Shown here in pieces: positions 47,432-56,501 of a stretch of DNA of 64,000 nt (position 1 is the stretch's first letter; each line of letters begins with the position of its first letter). The notes beneath the pieces are model-generated. The model saw only the letters and a program-made list of their open reading frames with translations, was not told the origin of the DNA and searched no databases. The stretch comes from Thiohalobacter thiocyanaticus. Lineage in GTDB: Bacteria; Pseudomonadota; Gammaproteobacteria; Thiohalobacterales; Thiohalobacteraceae. The stretch is taken from contig NZ_QZMU01000001.1 of the NCBI RefSeq assembly GCF_003932505.1, positions 806,001-870,000 on the forward strand, in the 5' to 3' direction. The position numbers and the translations under genes are program-made.

Positions 47432-47683
47432 TTATACACATTCATCCGGGCGGCAGATAGCGCACAGGGCCGCCGGATCGAGAAAATACTCGCACACCAG
47501 CCGGCCATCGTCCCGGATCAGGGCGGGCACGCGCGTGCCCCAGCGTTCGACCAGGGCGGGATCCCGGTCGATATCGACCACCGTGAGTTCGAACCCCAGT
47601 TCCGCCTGAAAGGCACGCAGTTCCTGTTCCAGGTCCTGGCACAGGCCGCATTCGGGGCGGGAATAGAGGATCAGACGGGTCAT
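47432..47683 (-). CDS. Glutaredoxin-like DUF836 protein
   Basis: 83 residues, thioredoxin fold with CGLC at 12-15 (LYSRPECGLCQDLEQEL) and the cis-Pro in RVPALI. Such short glutaredoxin-family proteins are often encoded between degP and lepA in this cluster. It should act as a thiol-disulfide oxidoreductase in the cytoplasm; its partner is unknown. It lies 55 bp after degP. Confidence 0.85.
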   Translation of the reverse strand: MTRLILYSRPECGLCQDLEQELRAFQAELGFELTVVDIDRDPALVERWGTRVPALIRDDGRLVCEYFLDPAALCAICRPDECV

Positions 47684-47738
47684 GGCCGGAACCCGGTGCG
47701 ACCCCGGGACGAACCGCCGGGGCCGCGCCGGCGGCGAC

Positions 47739-49178
47739 TTACTCCGGAACGCGGATGGCCAGGAACAGCGGGCCGCTGCGGCGCTGGATCAGCACCGGCA
47801 CCGAACTACCCTTTTCCATGCCCTCGACCAGACGGTTGAAGTGCTCGACATCCTTGACCGTTTCGTTGTTGAAACGGACGATGATGTCACCCTCGCGCAC
47901 CCCGGCACGCGAGGCGGCACCGGACTTGAGTTCCTGGATCATGACACCGCCCTCGCCCAGCTCCAGCTGCTCGCGCAGCTCGGCCGGGACCGAGGCCACC
48001 ACCAGGCCCAGGCGGTCGCTCTTGCCGGTCTGGGTGGCGGCCGGCTCGGCGGCGGCCTGCTGGTCGTCCTCCAGCTCGCCGAGGGTCACCTGCAGGGTGC
48101 GGCGTTTGCCGTCGCGCAGGATCCTGACCTCGGCGCGCTTGCCGACCGGGGTGCTGCCGACGATATGCGGCAGGTTGCGCGAGCGGATCACCTGCCTGCC
48201 GTTGAACTCCAGGATGATGTCGCCGACCTGCAGTCCGGCCTTGGCCGCCGGGCTGTCGGGCACCACCTTGGACACCAGCGCGCCCTGCGGCTTGTCCAGG
48301 CCGAAGGACTGGGCCAGGTCGCGGGTCACCTCCTGGATCAGCACGCCCAGCCAGCCGCGGCTGACCCGACCCTCGGTCTTGAGCTGCTCGGCCACGTCCA
48401 TGGCCACCTCGATGGGGATGGCGAAGGACAGGCCCATGTAGCCGCCGGTGCGGCTGAAGATCTGGGAATTCACTCCCACCACCTCGCCGTCCATGTTGAA
48501 CAGCGGACCGCCGGAGTTGCCGGGGTTGATGGCAACATCGGTCTGGATGAAGGGCACATAGTTCTCGCTGGGCAGGGCCCGGCCCTTGGCGCTGACAATG
48601 CCGGCGGTGGCCGAGCTCTCGAAGCCGAAGGGCGAGCCGATGGCCAGCACCCACTCGCCTACTTTCAGTTCCTCGGCCTTGCCCAGACGGGCCACCGGCA
48701 GATCCTCGGCCTCGACCTTGAGCAGGGCGACATCACTGCGCGGGTCGGTACCGACCACCTCCGCCACCAGTTCGTCGCGGTTATTGAAGCGGACGATGAT
48801 CTCCTTGGCATCCTGGACCACGTGGTTGTTGGTGAGGATGTAGCCGTCCTTCGAGATGATGACGCCGGAGCCGAGCGACTTGGCCTCGTGCTCGCGCGGC
48901 TCACCCGGCTCGCCCTCGAAGAAGTGGCGGAACAGATCGCCGAACGGGCTGTCCTCGGGCAGATCCGGGAGTTCCATGCCCGGCGGCAGTTTGCTCATCG
49001 GGCTCTTGACCACCTGGGTGGTGCTGATGTTCACCACGACCGGGCTGTTCTGCTCCACCAGCTCGGAAAAATCCGGCAGCGATGACGACCAGGGCGCCGC
49101 CGCGGCCTGGGTCAGACCCACCAGCCCGAACAGTGCCAGGCCGTTCAACCAGGATGCAATCTTGAATTTCATACCCAC
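47739..49178 (-). CDS. degP: DegP/MucD-type Do serine protease
   Basis: 479 residues. Signal peptide (about 1-27), trypsin-like domain with the triad His119 (TNNHVV), Asp149 (RSDVALL) and Ser222 (NPGNSGGPL), then two PDZ domains (about 285-370 and 385-475). It degrades and chaperones misfolded envelope proteins in the periplasm. Its place at the end of rpoE-rseABC matches mucD of Pseudomonas and implies sigma-E control. Confidence 0.95.
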   Translation of the reverse strand: MGMKFKIASWLNGLALFGLVGLTQAAAAPWSSSLPDFSELVEQNSPVVVNISTTQVVKSPMSKLPPGMELPDLPEDSPFGDLFRHFFEGEPGEPREHEAKSLGSGVIISKDGYILTNNHVVQDAKEIIVRFNNRDELVAEVVGTDPRSDVALLKVEAEDLPVARLGKAEELKVGEWVLAIGSPFGFESSATAGIVSAKGRALPSENYVPFIQTDVAINPGNSGGPLFNMDGEVVGVNSQIFSRTGGYMGLSFAIPIEVAMDVAEQLKTEGRVSRGWLGVLIQEVTRDLAQSFGLDKPQGALVSKVVPDSPAAKAGLQVGDIILEFNGRQVIRSRNLPHIVGSTPVGKRAEVRILRDGKRRTLQVTLGELEDDQQAAAEPAATQTGKSDRLGLVVASVPAELREQLELGEGGVMIQELKSGAASRAGVREGDIIVRFNNETVKDVEHFNRLVEGMEKGSSVPVLIQRRSGPLFLAIRVPE

Positions 49179-49245
49179 TCCCGTAATGAATCCATCAGTG
49201 TCTGTCGTTTTATGGAATCGGCACCGCGGCCACCGGCGGCCGGCA

Positions 49246-49746
49246 TCAGCCGAACGTCGGTCGCGCCCCCGGCCGGGCCGGCGCTGCCGGCTCCGTCCCG
49301 GCGGTCACAATGCCGAGCACGACCGGCTGGTAGCGCCGGTCGTGCAGGATGCGGCGGGCGAACCCCCGCAGCCAGAGAAATCCCAGTCCGCCCCCGGCCA
49401 GGCCGCCCAGCAGCGCCGGCCATTCCTGGACGATATCCAGGCGCGCGGCCAGCACCTCGCCGAGCAGTCCGCCCAGGAACAGGGTCAGCAGGGGCAGCAG
49501 ATACAGCGCCATGGAACCGCGTAGAAAGGCCCCTTCCTCCAGGCCGATACGCACCGTCTGGCCGGGCCGCACCCCGATCGGGTCGAGGGCCCGTACCCGG
49601 CTGCGCCGGTTGCCCATCACCCGGGCCAGCACCGAAGTGCCGCAGCCCTTGTTGGCCGCGCACTGGCCGCAGACCGACTGGCGCCGGGTCTCGACCCAGG
49701 CCGTGCCGTCGGCGGCTTCGATCACCAGCGCCTGTTCCTCGATCAT
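49246..49746 (-). CDS. rseC: RseC/MucC family membrane protein
   Basis: 166 residues. A cytoplasmic N-terminal domain with Cys26, Cys29 and Cys35 (SVCGQCAANKGCGT), and two membrane helices (about 76-96 and 108-125). RseC affects sigma-E activity and, in E. coli, helps reduce SoxR. It follows rseB after 15 bp. Confidence 0.9.
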   Translation of the reverse strand: MIEEQALVIEAADGTAWVETRRQSVCGQCAANKGCGTSVLARVMGNRRSRVRALDPIGVRPGQTVRIGLEEGAFLRGSMALYLLPLLTLFLGGLLGEVLAARLDIVQEWPALLGGLAGGGLGFLWLRGFARRILHDRRYQPVVLGIVTAGTEPAAPARPGARPTFG

Positions 49747-49761
49747 ACGCCTGTCCCGGGT

Positions 49762-50769
49762 TCAGTCATTGCGCCGCACGCCCATGGCCAGCCGCTCGAC
49801 CGTCTCCGCCGGCACCTCGCCCACCACCGTAACATGGTGGCCGTCCAGAGTCCGGCCCATGGCATTGACCGCCCCCATGTTCGACAGGCCCTGCAGGCCC
49901 GGGGGGCTGGTCTCGTCATAGGTCTCGATATAGACCGACACGGTGGCCAGGCCGTCGCCGTATACCCAGTGTTCGACCCGCTGGCCGCTGACCGGCATAC
50001 CATGCCAGTTGTGCCCGCGCAGCTCAAAGCCGGCCGGCAGCCAGGTGAATTCCCAGTCACTGCCGGCCGCGGCCGGCACCTCTTCCTCCGTATCCGGTCC
50101 CGGGCCCTCGAAGCGGGTGAAGTGCTCGCCGCCGAGTTCCGGGCGCAGAGCGGCGTCATCGACCTGTTCCAGTACTTCGAGCTGGGTGAACATCATCTGC
50201 TCCAGCGGCCTGCCGGCGGCCGTCACCAGCGCCGAGCGCAGCGGCAGGGCATGCTCACGATCGAGCCAGAAGCGGTAGCCATAGCGGTAGTCATCGCGCG
50301 GCTCGACCACCACCACCCGGCTGTGGCGTTCGAGTACCCGGTCGGTCCCGCCCAGACTGAATCGATAATAACGGTTGAGTTGCTCCAGATCCCGCGGCAG
50401 GGCCGCGAAGGGCCCGCGCGGGAGGCTGCGGTCAACCATCACTGCCTTGCTGTCGGAGAGGATGCAGGTCACCCCCTCCTGGTCGCGGACCACTTCGCGC
50501 GCCGCCCCGCTCAGGGCGAACAGGCGCTGGCGGCTGTCTTCACCGCCGCGATGCACGATGTACATGGCCTCGAGCTTGCCGTTGTGCTGATAGACGAAGG
50601 TGCCGCGGTAGTTGAGGTCATGGATTGCCGCGGACATGCGGTCCAGCCAGTCAAAGGCCTCGCCGGCGGCGAGCGGCTGGCTGAACAGGGCGGCTGTCAG
50701 CAGCAGCGCCAGCCACCGCGGAATCCGGGATGCTGCCGGGAAGGACGGGACGCGTGGCCGTCGCGACAT
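49762..50769 (-). CDS. rseB: RseB/MucB, periplasmic sigma-E regulator
   Basis: 335 residues. Signal peptide (about 1-35, ending LAAGEA) and the MucB/RseB lipoprotein-localisation fold (FDWLDRMSAAIHDLNYRGTFVYQHNGKLEA-type start; YGYRFWLDREHALPLRSALV). RseB binds RseA and shields it from proteolysis until mislocalised lipids displace it. It starts three bases after rseA. Confidence 0.94.
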   Translation of the reverse strand: MSRRPRVPSFPAASRIPRWLALLLTAALFSQPLAAGEAFDWLDRMSAAIHDLNYRGTFVYQHNGKLEAMYIVHRGGEDSRQRLFALSGAAREVVRDQEGVTCILSDSKAVMVDRSLPRGPFAALPRDLEQLNRYYRFSLGGTDRVLERHSRVVVVEPRDDYRYGYRFWLDREHALPLRSALVTAAGRPLEQMMFTQLEVLEQVDDAALRPELGGEHFTRFEGPGPDTEEEVPAAAGSDWEFTWLPAGFELRGHNWHGMPVSGQRVEHWVYGDGLATVSVYIETYDETSPPGLQGLSNMGAVNAMGRTLDGHHVTVVGEVPAETVERLAMGVRRND

Positions 50770-50772
50770 GCC

Positions 50773-51333
50773 TCAGCGCCGCTCCTGGTCGAAACCGACG
50801 ATACGCACGTGCGGGGCGACCACCGGCATGCCATTGCGGGCAGCGAATTCATTGTGATTGACCAGGTACTGGTTGAGCCGCTCGCTGACCGGAGCCTGCT
50901 GACCCTGCCACTGACTGGTATCGACCCGGCGGTAATCCTCCGCGACCGGCGGTGCGCCGGCGTCGGCGACCTGGACCCCGGTACCGGGGCCGGGGTCGCC
51001 GGGCTGGAACATGACCACGGCCAGCACCGCCACCGAGGCCGCAACGGCCAGACCGGCCAGTGGCCGGGCCCAGCCCGCGAACCGGGGCCGGGCAGTCCCG
51101 GACCGGTCATGGTCGGCTTCGGCGTCCAGCGCCGCCATCACCCGCTGGCTCAGCCCCGGTTCGACCCGTTCGGGCAGGTGATTGCGCAGGGCATCCTGGA
51201 TCAGCGTGTAGCGGCTCCAGGTCTCACGCAGCGTGGTGTCGCTGACCATCCGCGCCAGCAGCAGCGAGCGTTCCTGTTGCGGCAGGGCGTCGTCCACCAG
51301 GGCGGAGATCTGTTCCTTAACCTGATCTGTCAT
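50773..51333 (-). CDS. rseA: RseA/MucA, anti-sigma-E factor
   Basis: 186 residues. The cytoplasmic RseA_N domain (EQISALVDDALPQQERSLLL, LRETWSRYTLIQDALRN) binds RpoE; one membrane helix (about 90-110) leads to a periplasmic part that RseB would bind. It is coupled to rpoE with an 18-bp gap. Confidence 0.93.
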   Translation of the reverse strand: MTDQVKEQISALVDDALPQQERSLLLARMVSDTTLRETWSRYTLIQDALRNHLPERVEPGLSQRVMAALDAEADHDRSGTARPRFAGWARPLAGLAVAASVAVLAVVMFQPGDPGPGTGVQVADAGAPPVAEDYRRVDTSQWQGQQAPVSERLNQYLVNHNEFAARNGMPVVAPHVRIVGFDQERR

Positions 51334-51351
51334 CGTGTCACCTCTCGTGCT

Positions 51352-51927
51352 TCAGCCCAGCAGGGGCTGCAGACGCTTTTCAATGGCCTCCCGGGCCCGG
51401 AAGATCCGGGAACGCACCGTACCGATCGGGCAGTCCATAGCCCGCGCGATCTCCTCGTAGCTCAGCCCCTCCAGCTCGCGCAGGATGATCGCCGTCTTCA
51501 GATCCTCGGGCAGCGCCTCGATGGCGTCGTTGATGGTCGCCTGGATCTCGTCCCGCAGCAGCAGGCGTTCCGGGGTGGCGTACTCCTTGAGACCGGAGTC
51601 CCCGGCAAATTGTTCCGCATCCCCGGCATCGATATCACCGCCCGGCGGCCGCCGGCTCTGGGCCAGGAGGTGATTCTTGGCCGTGTTGATGGCGATCCGG
51701 TACAGCCAGGTATAGAAGGCGCTGTCACCCCGGAATGACGGCAGTGCCCTGTAGGCCTTGATGAAGGCCTCCTGGGCGATATCCGTGGCATCGGCCGGAT
51801 TGGAGACATAGCGGCCGATCAGCTGCACCAGTTTATGCTGGTATTTGCGGACCAGGAGATCGAATGCCTGCTTGTCGCCGCGCTGGACGCGCTCGACCAG
51901 CAACTGATCCCCGTTCTGTGCCGTCAT
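51352..51927 (-). CDS. rpoE: RpoE/AlgU, extracytoplasmic-stress sigma factor
   Basis: 191 residues, ECF sigma factor. Region 2 (FDLLVRKYQHKLVQLIGRYV, DIAQEAFIKAYRALPSFRGDSAFYTWLYRIAINTAKNHL) and region 4 (LPEDLKTAIILRELEGLSYEEIARAMDCPIGTVRSRIFRARE) are complete. It controls envelope stress genes and probably its own operon through the promoter at 51968-51994. It is divergent from nadB, the common gammaproteobacterial arrangement. Confidence 0.97.
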   Translation of the reverse strand: MTAQNGDQLLVERVQRGDKQAFDLLVRKYQHKLVQLIGRYVSNPADATDIAQEAFIKAYRALPSFRGDSAFYTWLYRIAINTAKNHLLAQSRRPPGGDIDAGDAEQFAGDSGLKEYATPERLLLRDEIQATINDAIEALPEDLKTAIILRELEGLSYEEIARAMDCPIGTVRSRIFRAREAIEKRLQPLLG

Positions 51928-51967
51928 CCGGGCTCCTTCACTGCCGGGCCTGGGCCCACAGCAGACT

Positions 51968-51994
51968 ATAGACAGGAGAAATCAAGAAAAGTTC
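51968..51994 (-). promoter_or_regulatory. Sigma-E-type autoregulatory promoter of rpoE
   Basis: On the minus strand, GAACTT (51994-51989) is followed after exactly 16 bases by TCTAT (51972-51968), close to the sigma-E consensus. The first base of rpoE lies 41 bp downstream. Confidence 0.7.
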
Positions 51995-52012
51995 GCCTGC
52001 GGCAGTAGTTTA

Positions 52013-52049
52013 GGTTATGTTTATCGGAGTTTGGGTTATGTTCATCGGA
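52013..52049. promoter_or_regulatory. Direct repeat pair in the rpoE-nadB intergenic region
   Basis: ggttatgtttatcgga (52013-52028) and ggttatgttcatcgga (52034-52049) match at 15 of 16 positions and start 21 bp apart, two helical turns. They lie about 85-120 bp before nadB and just upstream of the sigma-E promoter, so a tandem regulator site is plausible. The binding protein is unknown. Confidence 0.5.
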
Positions 52050-52131
52050 CTGGATGGCTCACTACCCGGGGCCGGAGCAAGGCAGCAAACCCGGCCCACC
52101 TTACCCGATTTCAGGCGGCAATCAAAGACGG

Positions 52132-53766
52132 ATGCAGCAGCAACACGACTATGACGTACTGATCATCGGCAGCGGCGCTGCCGGTCTGCGTCTGGCACTG
52201 GAACTGGCCGGCCAGGCCCGGGTCGCGGTCCTGGCCAAGGGCAGCATCACCGAAGGCAGCACCTATTACGCCCAGGGCGGGGTGTCGGCCGTGCTGGACC
52301 CCAATGACAGCTTCGACAGCCATATCCAGGACACCCTCAGCGCCGGCGCCGGCCTGTGTCATCCCGAGGTGGTGCGCTTCACGGTGGAGCGGGCCCCCGC
52401 GGCCATCCAGTGGCTGATCGATCATGGCGTGGATTTCACCCGTCACCCGGGCGGGGACAGCGAGTACCACCTGACCCGCGAGGGCGGTCACAGCCACCGC
52501 CGGGTGATCCATGCCGCCGATGCCACCGGCCGGGCCATCGAAACCTCACTGGTGGACCGGGCCCGGGAACACCCGGACATCAGGCTGCTGGAGCGCCACA
52601 TCGCCGTGGACCTGCTCACCACCCGCAAGCTGGGCCGGGGCGGCGCCAACCGCTGCCTGGGCGCCTATGTGCTCAACCGCGACGCCCAGCGGGTGGAACT
52701 GTTCGCGGCCCGCTGCGTGGTCCTGGCCACCGGCGGCGCCAGCAAGGTCTACCGCTACACCAGTAACCCCGACACGGCCACGGGGGACGGCATCGCCATG
52801 GCCTGGCGCGCCGGCTGCCGGGTGGCGAACATGGAGTTCAACCAGTTCCACCCAACCTGTCTGTACCATCCGCACGCCAAGTCCTTCCTCATCACCGAAG
52901 CGGTGCGCGGCGAGGGCGGCCGGCTGCTGCTGCCCGACGGCGAACCCTTCATGCAGCATTTCGACCCGCGCGGCGAACTGGCGCCGCGCGATATCGTCGC
53001 CCGCGCCATCGACCACGAGATGAAGCGCCTGGGTGTGGATCACGTACTGCTCGACATCAGCCACAAGCCGGCGGCCTTCATCCGCGAGCATTTTCCCACC
53101 GTCCATGCCCGCTGCCTGGAGTTCGGCTTCGACATGACCCGCGAGCCGCTGCCGGTGGTGCCGGCCGCCCATTACACCTGCGGCGGGGTGATGACCGACC
53201 TGGACGGCCACACCGATGTGGAATGTCTCTACGCCATCGGCGAAACCACCCATACCGGACTGCACGGCGCCAACCGCATGGCCAGCAATTCACTGCTGGA
53301 ATGCCTGGTATTCGCGCAGGCGGCCGGCGAGGATATCCGCCGCCGGCTGGCAACCAGCGCAGTGCCGGTCGCGCTGCCGCCCTGGGACGAGTCGCGGGTG
53401 ACGGATTCGGACGAGGAAGTGGTGGTCAGTCACAACTGGGACGAGCTGCGCCACTTCATGTGGGACTATGTCGGCATCGTGCGCACCAACAAGCGCCTGC
53501 AGCGGGCACGCCGGCGGGTGGAACTGCTGCAGCGCGAGATCCACGAGTACTACAGCAACTTCCGCGTCACCAATGACCTGCTGGAGCTGCGCAATCTGGT
53601 GCAGGTGGCAGAACTGATCATCCGTTCGGCCGAGGCCCGCAAGGAATCCCGTGGCCTGCACTACACCCTGGACTACCCCGGGGCCGACAGCCGCCAGCCG
53701 CCGCACGATACGGTGCTCACCCCGGAGCCGCAGGCGGATTCGCGGCTGGCGGGGGTGAGACTGTAG
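52132..53766 (+). CDS. nadB: NadB, L-aspartate oxidase
   Basis: 544 residues. The FAD dinucleotide motif [15 protein letters not shown] (11-25) and family segments [38 protein letters not shown] and [17 protein letters not shown] are present. It oxidises aspartate to iminoaspartate, the first step of NAD synthesis. The start at 52132 is chosen because the upstream extension (52054) is unlike the family; the ribosome-binding site is weak. Confidence 0.95.
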   Translation: MQQQHDYDVLIIGSGAAGLRLALELAGQARVAVLAKGSITEGSTYYAQGGVSAVLDPNDSFDSHIQDTLSAGAGLCHPEVVRFTVERAPAAIQWLIDHGVDFTRHPGGDSEYHLTREGGHSHRRVIHAADATGRAIETSLVDRAREHPDIRLLERHIAVDLLTTRKLGRGGANRCLGAYVLNRDAQRVELFAARCVVLATGGASKVYRYTSNPDTATGDGIAMAWRAGCRVANMEFNQFHPTCLYHPHAKSFLITEAVRGEGGRLLLPDGEPFMQHFDPRGELAPRDIVARAIDHEMKRLGVDHVLLDISHKPAAFIREHFPTVHARCLEFGFDMTREPLPVVPAAHYTCGGVMTDLDGHTDVECLYAIGETTHTGLHGANRMASNSLLECLVFAQAAGEDIRRRLATSAVPVALPPWDESRVTDSDEEVVVSHNWDELRHFMWDYVGIVRTNKRLQRARRRVELLQREIHEYYSNFRVTNDLLELRNLVQVAELIIRSAEARKESRGLHYTLDYPGADSRQPPHDTVLTPEPQADSRLAGVRL

Positions 53767-53774
53767 AAGGGGCC

Positions 53775-54044
53775 CTAGCCCACCCTGAAGTCTTCCTGGT
53801 CCACCGGCTCCACATCATCGCATTCGACCGCCGTGACGCGGGCACCGTCCGGACCCTCCCACAGCCAGTTCACCAGGGCACGCACCGCATCGACCGGACC
53901 GCAGATCAGCACCTCCACCCGACCGTCGGGCAGATTGAGGGCGTGGCCGCTCAGTCCGAGCTCGCGCGCCTGGCGCTGGGTGGTGGCACGGAAGAACACT
54001 CCCTGCACCCGGCCGCTGACATAACAGCGTCGCGCGACGATCAT
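53775..54044 (-). CDS. Acylphosphatase
   Basis: 89 residues, full length. The motif SGRVQGVFFR (10-19) carries the phosphate-binding loop and catalytic Arg19; Asn37 in HALNLPDGRVEV is the second catalytic residue. It hydrolyses carboxyl-phosphate bonds. Its start overlaps the adaptor gene by four bases (ATGA), so it is the last gene of a three-gene unit. Confidence 0.93.
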   Translation of the reverse strand: MIVARRCYVSGRVQGVFFRATTQRQARELGLSGHALNLPDGRVEVLICGPVDAVRALVNWLWEGPDGARVTAVECDDVEPVDQEDFRVG

Positions 54045-54790
54045 GGCCGGCTCACCCGTGCCGGCATGCCCGGCTGCAGGTCGGCGTTGTCCGCCGCGCT
54101 GAACCCGACCACCACCTCGGCTGCCCCGGAGCTGTCGGGGACAGGCCGGACCCGGGTGATCCGACCGGCGTAATCCGCCTCGCCCACGCGCACGCGGACG
54201 GCCTCGCCCACCCGGTAACCGGAGCCGGGCCCGGCCCGGACCAGCCAGCGGCCTGCCGGCAACAGTTCCAGCAGCGGCGGCGCCTGGTCGCGGCTCACCA
54301 CCACCTGGCCCGGATAGGCGTGCAGCGCCAGGATACGGCCGGCCACCGGGGCCTCGAGCGCGCTCTTCTCCAGCTCCCAGGCCGCGCGGGTGCGGGCCGC
54401 CTGCGCCTCGGCATGGGTTGCCTCGGCGGCCAGCATGGCGTTTTTCGCCAGCTGCAGGTCACGTTCCGACATCACGGTGCGATCGAACAGTTCCTGCGCC
54501 CGCTCCCATTCCCGCCGGGCCTCGGCCCGCACCTCTTCCTGCTCGGCCAGGACCGCCTCGGCCCGGCGCAGCTCGGCCCGGTAGACGCGGGCATCCAGCG
54601 CCAGCAGGCGGGCACCGGCCTCGACCCGGTCACCGGAGGCCACCGCCACCGTCTCGATCACACCGGAGACAGGCAGGCTGAGCACCTGCGCCGGCCCCGA
54701 CTCAAGCCGGCCTTCCAGCCCCTGGGCGCCCGCGTATCCGGCTGCGAACAACACCACCAGACCGATCAACCGGTAAGGCATCATGCTCAT
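54041..54790 (-). CDS. Efflux periplasmic adaptor (HlyD/AcrA-like membrane fusion protein)
   Basis: 249 residues, short for the family. An N-terminal signal or anchor (about 1-24) leads into half of a biotinyl-lipoyl domain (VSGVIETVAVASGDRVEAGARLLALD), a helical hairpin coiled coil (about 72-145), the second lipoyl half (SALEAPVAGRILALHAYPGQVV) and a short beta-barrel. There is no clear membrane-proximal domain at the C-terminus. The start at 54790 follows AGGAGGGAGA and overlaps the TolC stop. No ABC, RND or MFS pump gene is adjacent. Confidence 0.85.
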   Translation of the reverse strand: MSMMPYRLIGLVVLFAAGYAGAQGLEGRLESGPAQVLSLPVSGVIETVAVASGDRVEAGARLLALDARVYRAELRRAEAVLAEQEEVRAEARREWERAQELFDRTVMSERDLQLAKNAMLAAEATHAEAQAARTRAAWELEKSALEAPVAGRILALHAYPGQVVVSRDQAPPLLELLPAGRWLVRAGPGSGYRVGEAVRVRVGEADYAGRITRVRPVPDSSGAAEVVVGFSAADNADLQPGMPARVSRP

Positions 54791-56157
54791 TCTCCCTCCT
54801 CCCCGGGCGCGCGGGCCTGCACAGACAAGGGTTCCTGTCCCCGCAGGGCATCGAGCTGCGCCCATGCCAACAGCAATTGATAATCCACCTGCGCGGCCAG
54901 CAGCCGGGCGCGGGTCGACTCGACCATGGCATCGCCCAGATCGGTCTCGACCTCCAGCTCGTACAGGGAGCGGCTGCGGTCCAGATACAGGTCGCGATAA
55001 TCCTGGCGGGTCCAGGCCTCGTCACGCTGGGCCTGCAGTACCTGGATCCGCTCGAACAGATCCACCAGGCGCTGACGCAGCTCGAGCTGACGCCGGGCCA
55101 GCTCCGCCCGCGCCCGCTTGAGTTCGCCCCGGGCCCGGGCGACCCGGGCCTTGACCGTCCCGCCCGTGAGCAGGGGCACCTCGAGGATCACCGAGGCACG
55201 CCACTCGTCGCGGGAACCGAAGTCCTTGGCATACTCGGCGGCCTCGACCTCGCCGGTGAGCAGCGGGCGGCGGCCGGCACGCGCGGCCTCCAGCCGCTGC
55301 AGGCCGGCCTCGACCCCGGCGCGCGCGGCCCGCACGGCCGGATTGTGTTCCAGCACCCGGGCCTGCAGCGCCTGCAACCCGGGCAGTTCGCGCTCGATCG
55401 CAGCCAGGGACGGAGGGGTCAGGCTGCTCGGCAGCTCTCCCGGCCGCCCCAGCGCCTCGGCCAGCCGGACCCGGGCGGCCCGCTGGTCGGCCTGGGCCCG
55501 GTAGCGCCGGATGCGCACCTCCTGATACCGGGTCTCCTGCTCCAGCAGTTCGACATCGGACACCTGGCCCAGCTCGTGGCGGTCGCGTATCTCGTCCAGG
55601 TTCACGAACACGATGGCCATGGCCTCGTTCTGCACCAGGAAGGCGAGATCGGCCAGCAGCACGTCCAGATAGCTGGCGATGATATCCAGCCGCTGCCGGT
55701 AGGCGGCATCCAGATAGGCCAGTTCGCGTCCCGCATGGCCGGCCTCGGCCGCCGCCACGGCGGACCGGGTGCGGCCGAAATCGTACAGTTGCTTGCTCAG
55801 CAGCAGGCTGGCACGGGAATCATCGCTGCCGGGTTCGGGTGCCAGCGGCGAGGGCTCGACATAGCGGCCTTCGGCGAAGGCCGAGGCCCGCAGGCCGGTC
55901 ACCGCCTCGGCTGAGGCCTGCTCGGCCAGTGCCAGATCACGTTCGGCCTCGGCCAGCAGCAGATCGGGATGGTCCGGGCGGGCCGCTTCCAGGGCGGCCT
56001 GCAGGGTCAGGGGTTCGGGCAGGGGCGGCAGGGCGTCCGCATCACCCGCGTCGGCGGCCCCGGCCGGCGCGGCCGATGCCACGAGCAGCAGCCCCAGCAG
56101 GGGACGGGACAGGTACACGCGAAAAGGATCCAACAGGCAGTTCACTGGTGGTTTCAA
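54787..56157 (-). CDS. TolC family outer-membrane efflux protein
   Basis: 456 residues. Signal peptide (ending near PAGAADA, about residue 38 from this start), two OEP repeats with long alpha-helical hairpins and beta strands (LTLQAALEAARPDHPDLLLAEAERDLA, LPGLQALQARVLEHNPAVRAARAGVEA). It would form the trimeric outer-membrane duct for the adaptor encoded just downstream. The start given is a TTG at 56157; GTG codons at 56145 and 56118 are alternatives, and none has a clear ribosome-binding site. Element 2 ends only 9 bp upstream, so the native leader may have been replaced. Confidence 0.85.
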   Translation of the reverse strand: MKPPVNCLLDPFRVYLSRPLLGLLLVASAAPAGAADAGDADALPPLPEPLTLQAALEAARPDHPDLLLAEAERDLALAEQASAEAVTGLRASAFAEGRYVEPSPLAPEPGSDDSRASLLLSKQLYDFGRTRSAVAAAEAGHAGRELAYLDAAYRQRLDIIASYLDVLLADLAFLVQNEAMAIVFVNLDEIRDRHELGQVSDVELLEQETRYQEVRIRRYRAQADQRAARVRLAEALGRPGELPSSLTPPSLAAIERELPGLQALQARVLEHNPAVRAARAGVEAGLQRLEAARAGRRPLLTGEVEAAEYAKDFGSRDEWRASVILEVPLLTGGTVKARVARARGELKRARAELARRQLELRQRLVDLFERIQVLQAQRDEAWTRQDYRDLYLDRSRSLYELEVETDLGDAMVESTRARLLAAQVDYQLLLAWAQLDALRGQEPLSVQARAPGEEGE

Positions 56158-56166
56158 TGCGGCTCA

Positions 56167-56447
56167 CTAATGAGAACGTAAGTTAGACGACACTCAGCCG
56201 TTGTGCGCTCACGTAGGCCAAGGCAGCGAAGCGCCGCTGTAGCACTCCTACAGCAAGCTTCGATAACACAGGCCTACGTGAGCACACAACGGCCTGTCCT
56301 TTTCAAAATCAGATTGTCAGGGGCTTCAAGCCGCGTCCACCTCGGCGTTGCGGCGCTTGGCAAGGGCTGGGCCATTCCCGGCGCACCGCGCCTTGATGCA
56401 GACGCGGCTTGAAGCCCTGAGTGTCGTCTAACTTACATTCTCATTAG
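56167..56447. mobile_element. 281-bp MITE-like element with nested palindromes (element 2)
   Basis: Terminal inverted repeats of 31 bp (56167-56197, 56417-56447; ctaatgagaacgtaagttag..) match at 30 of 31 positions. Two inner hairpins follow. One has 21-bp arms at 56199-56219 and 56271-56291 (20 of 21). The other has perfect 17-bp arms gggcttcaagccgcgtc / gacgcggcttgaagccc (56321-56337, 56401-56417). The second hairpin encloses a core (ggcgttgcggcgcttggcaa, then ..ccattccc..cgcaccgcgccttg) shared with element 1. No ORF or clear target duplication is seen. It separates the TolC gene from the thioredoxin-fold gene and accounts for most of the 344-bp gap. Confidence 0.82.
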
Positions 56448-56501
56448 TATGCTGGCATGCATGCCCGGGGGACGCAAACGAACGCGTCCCGGACAGGCGC
56501 C

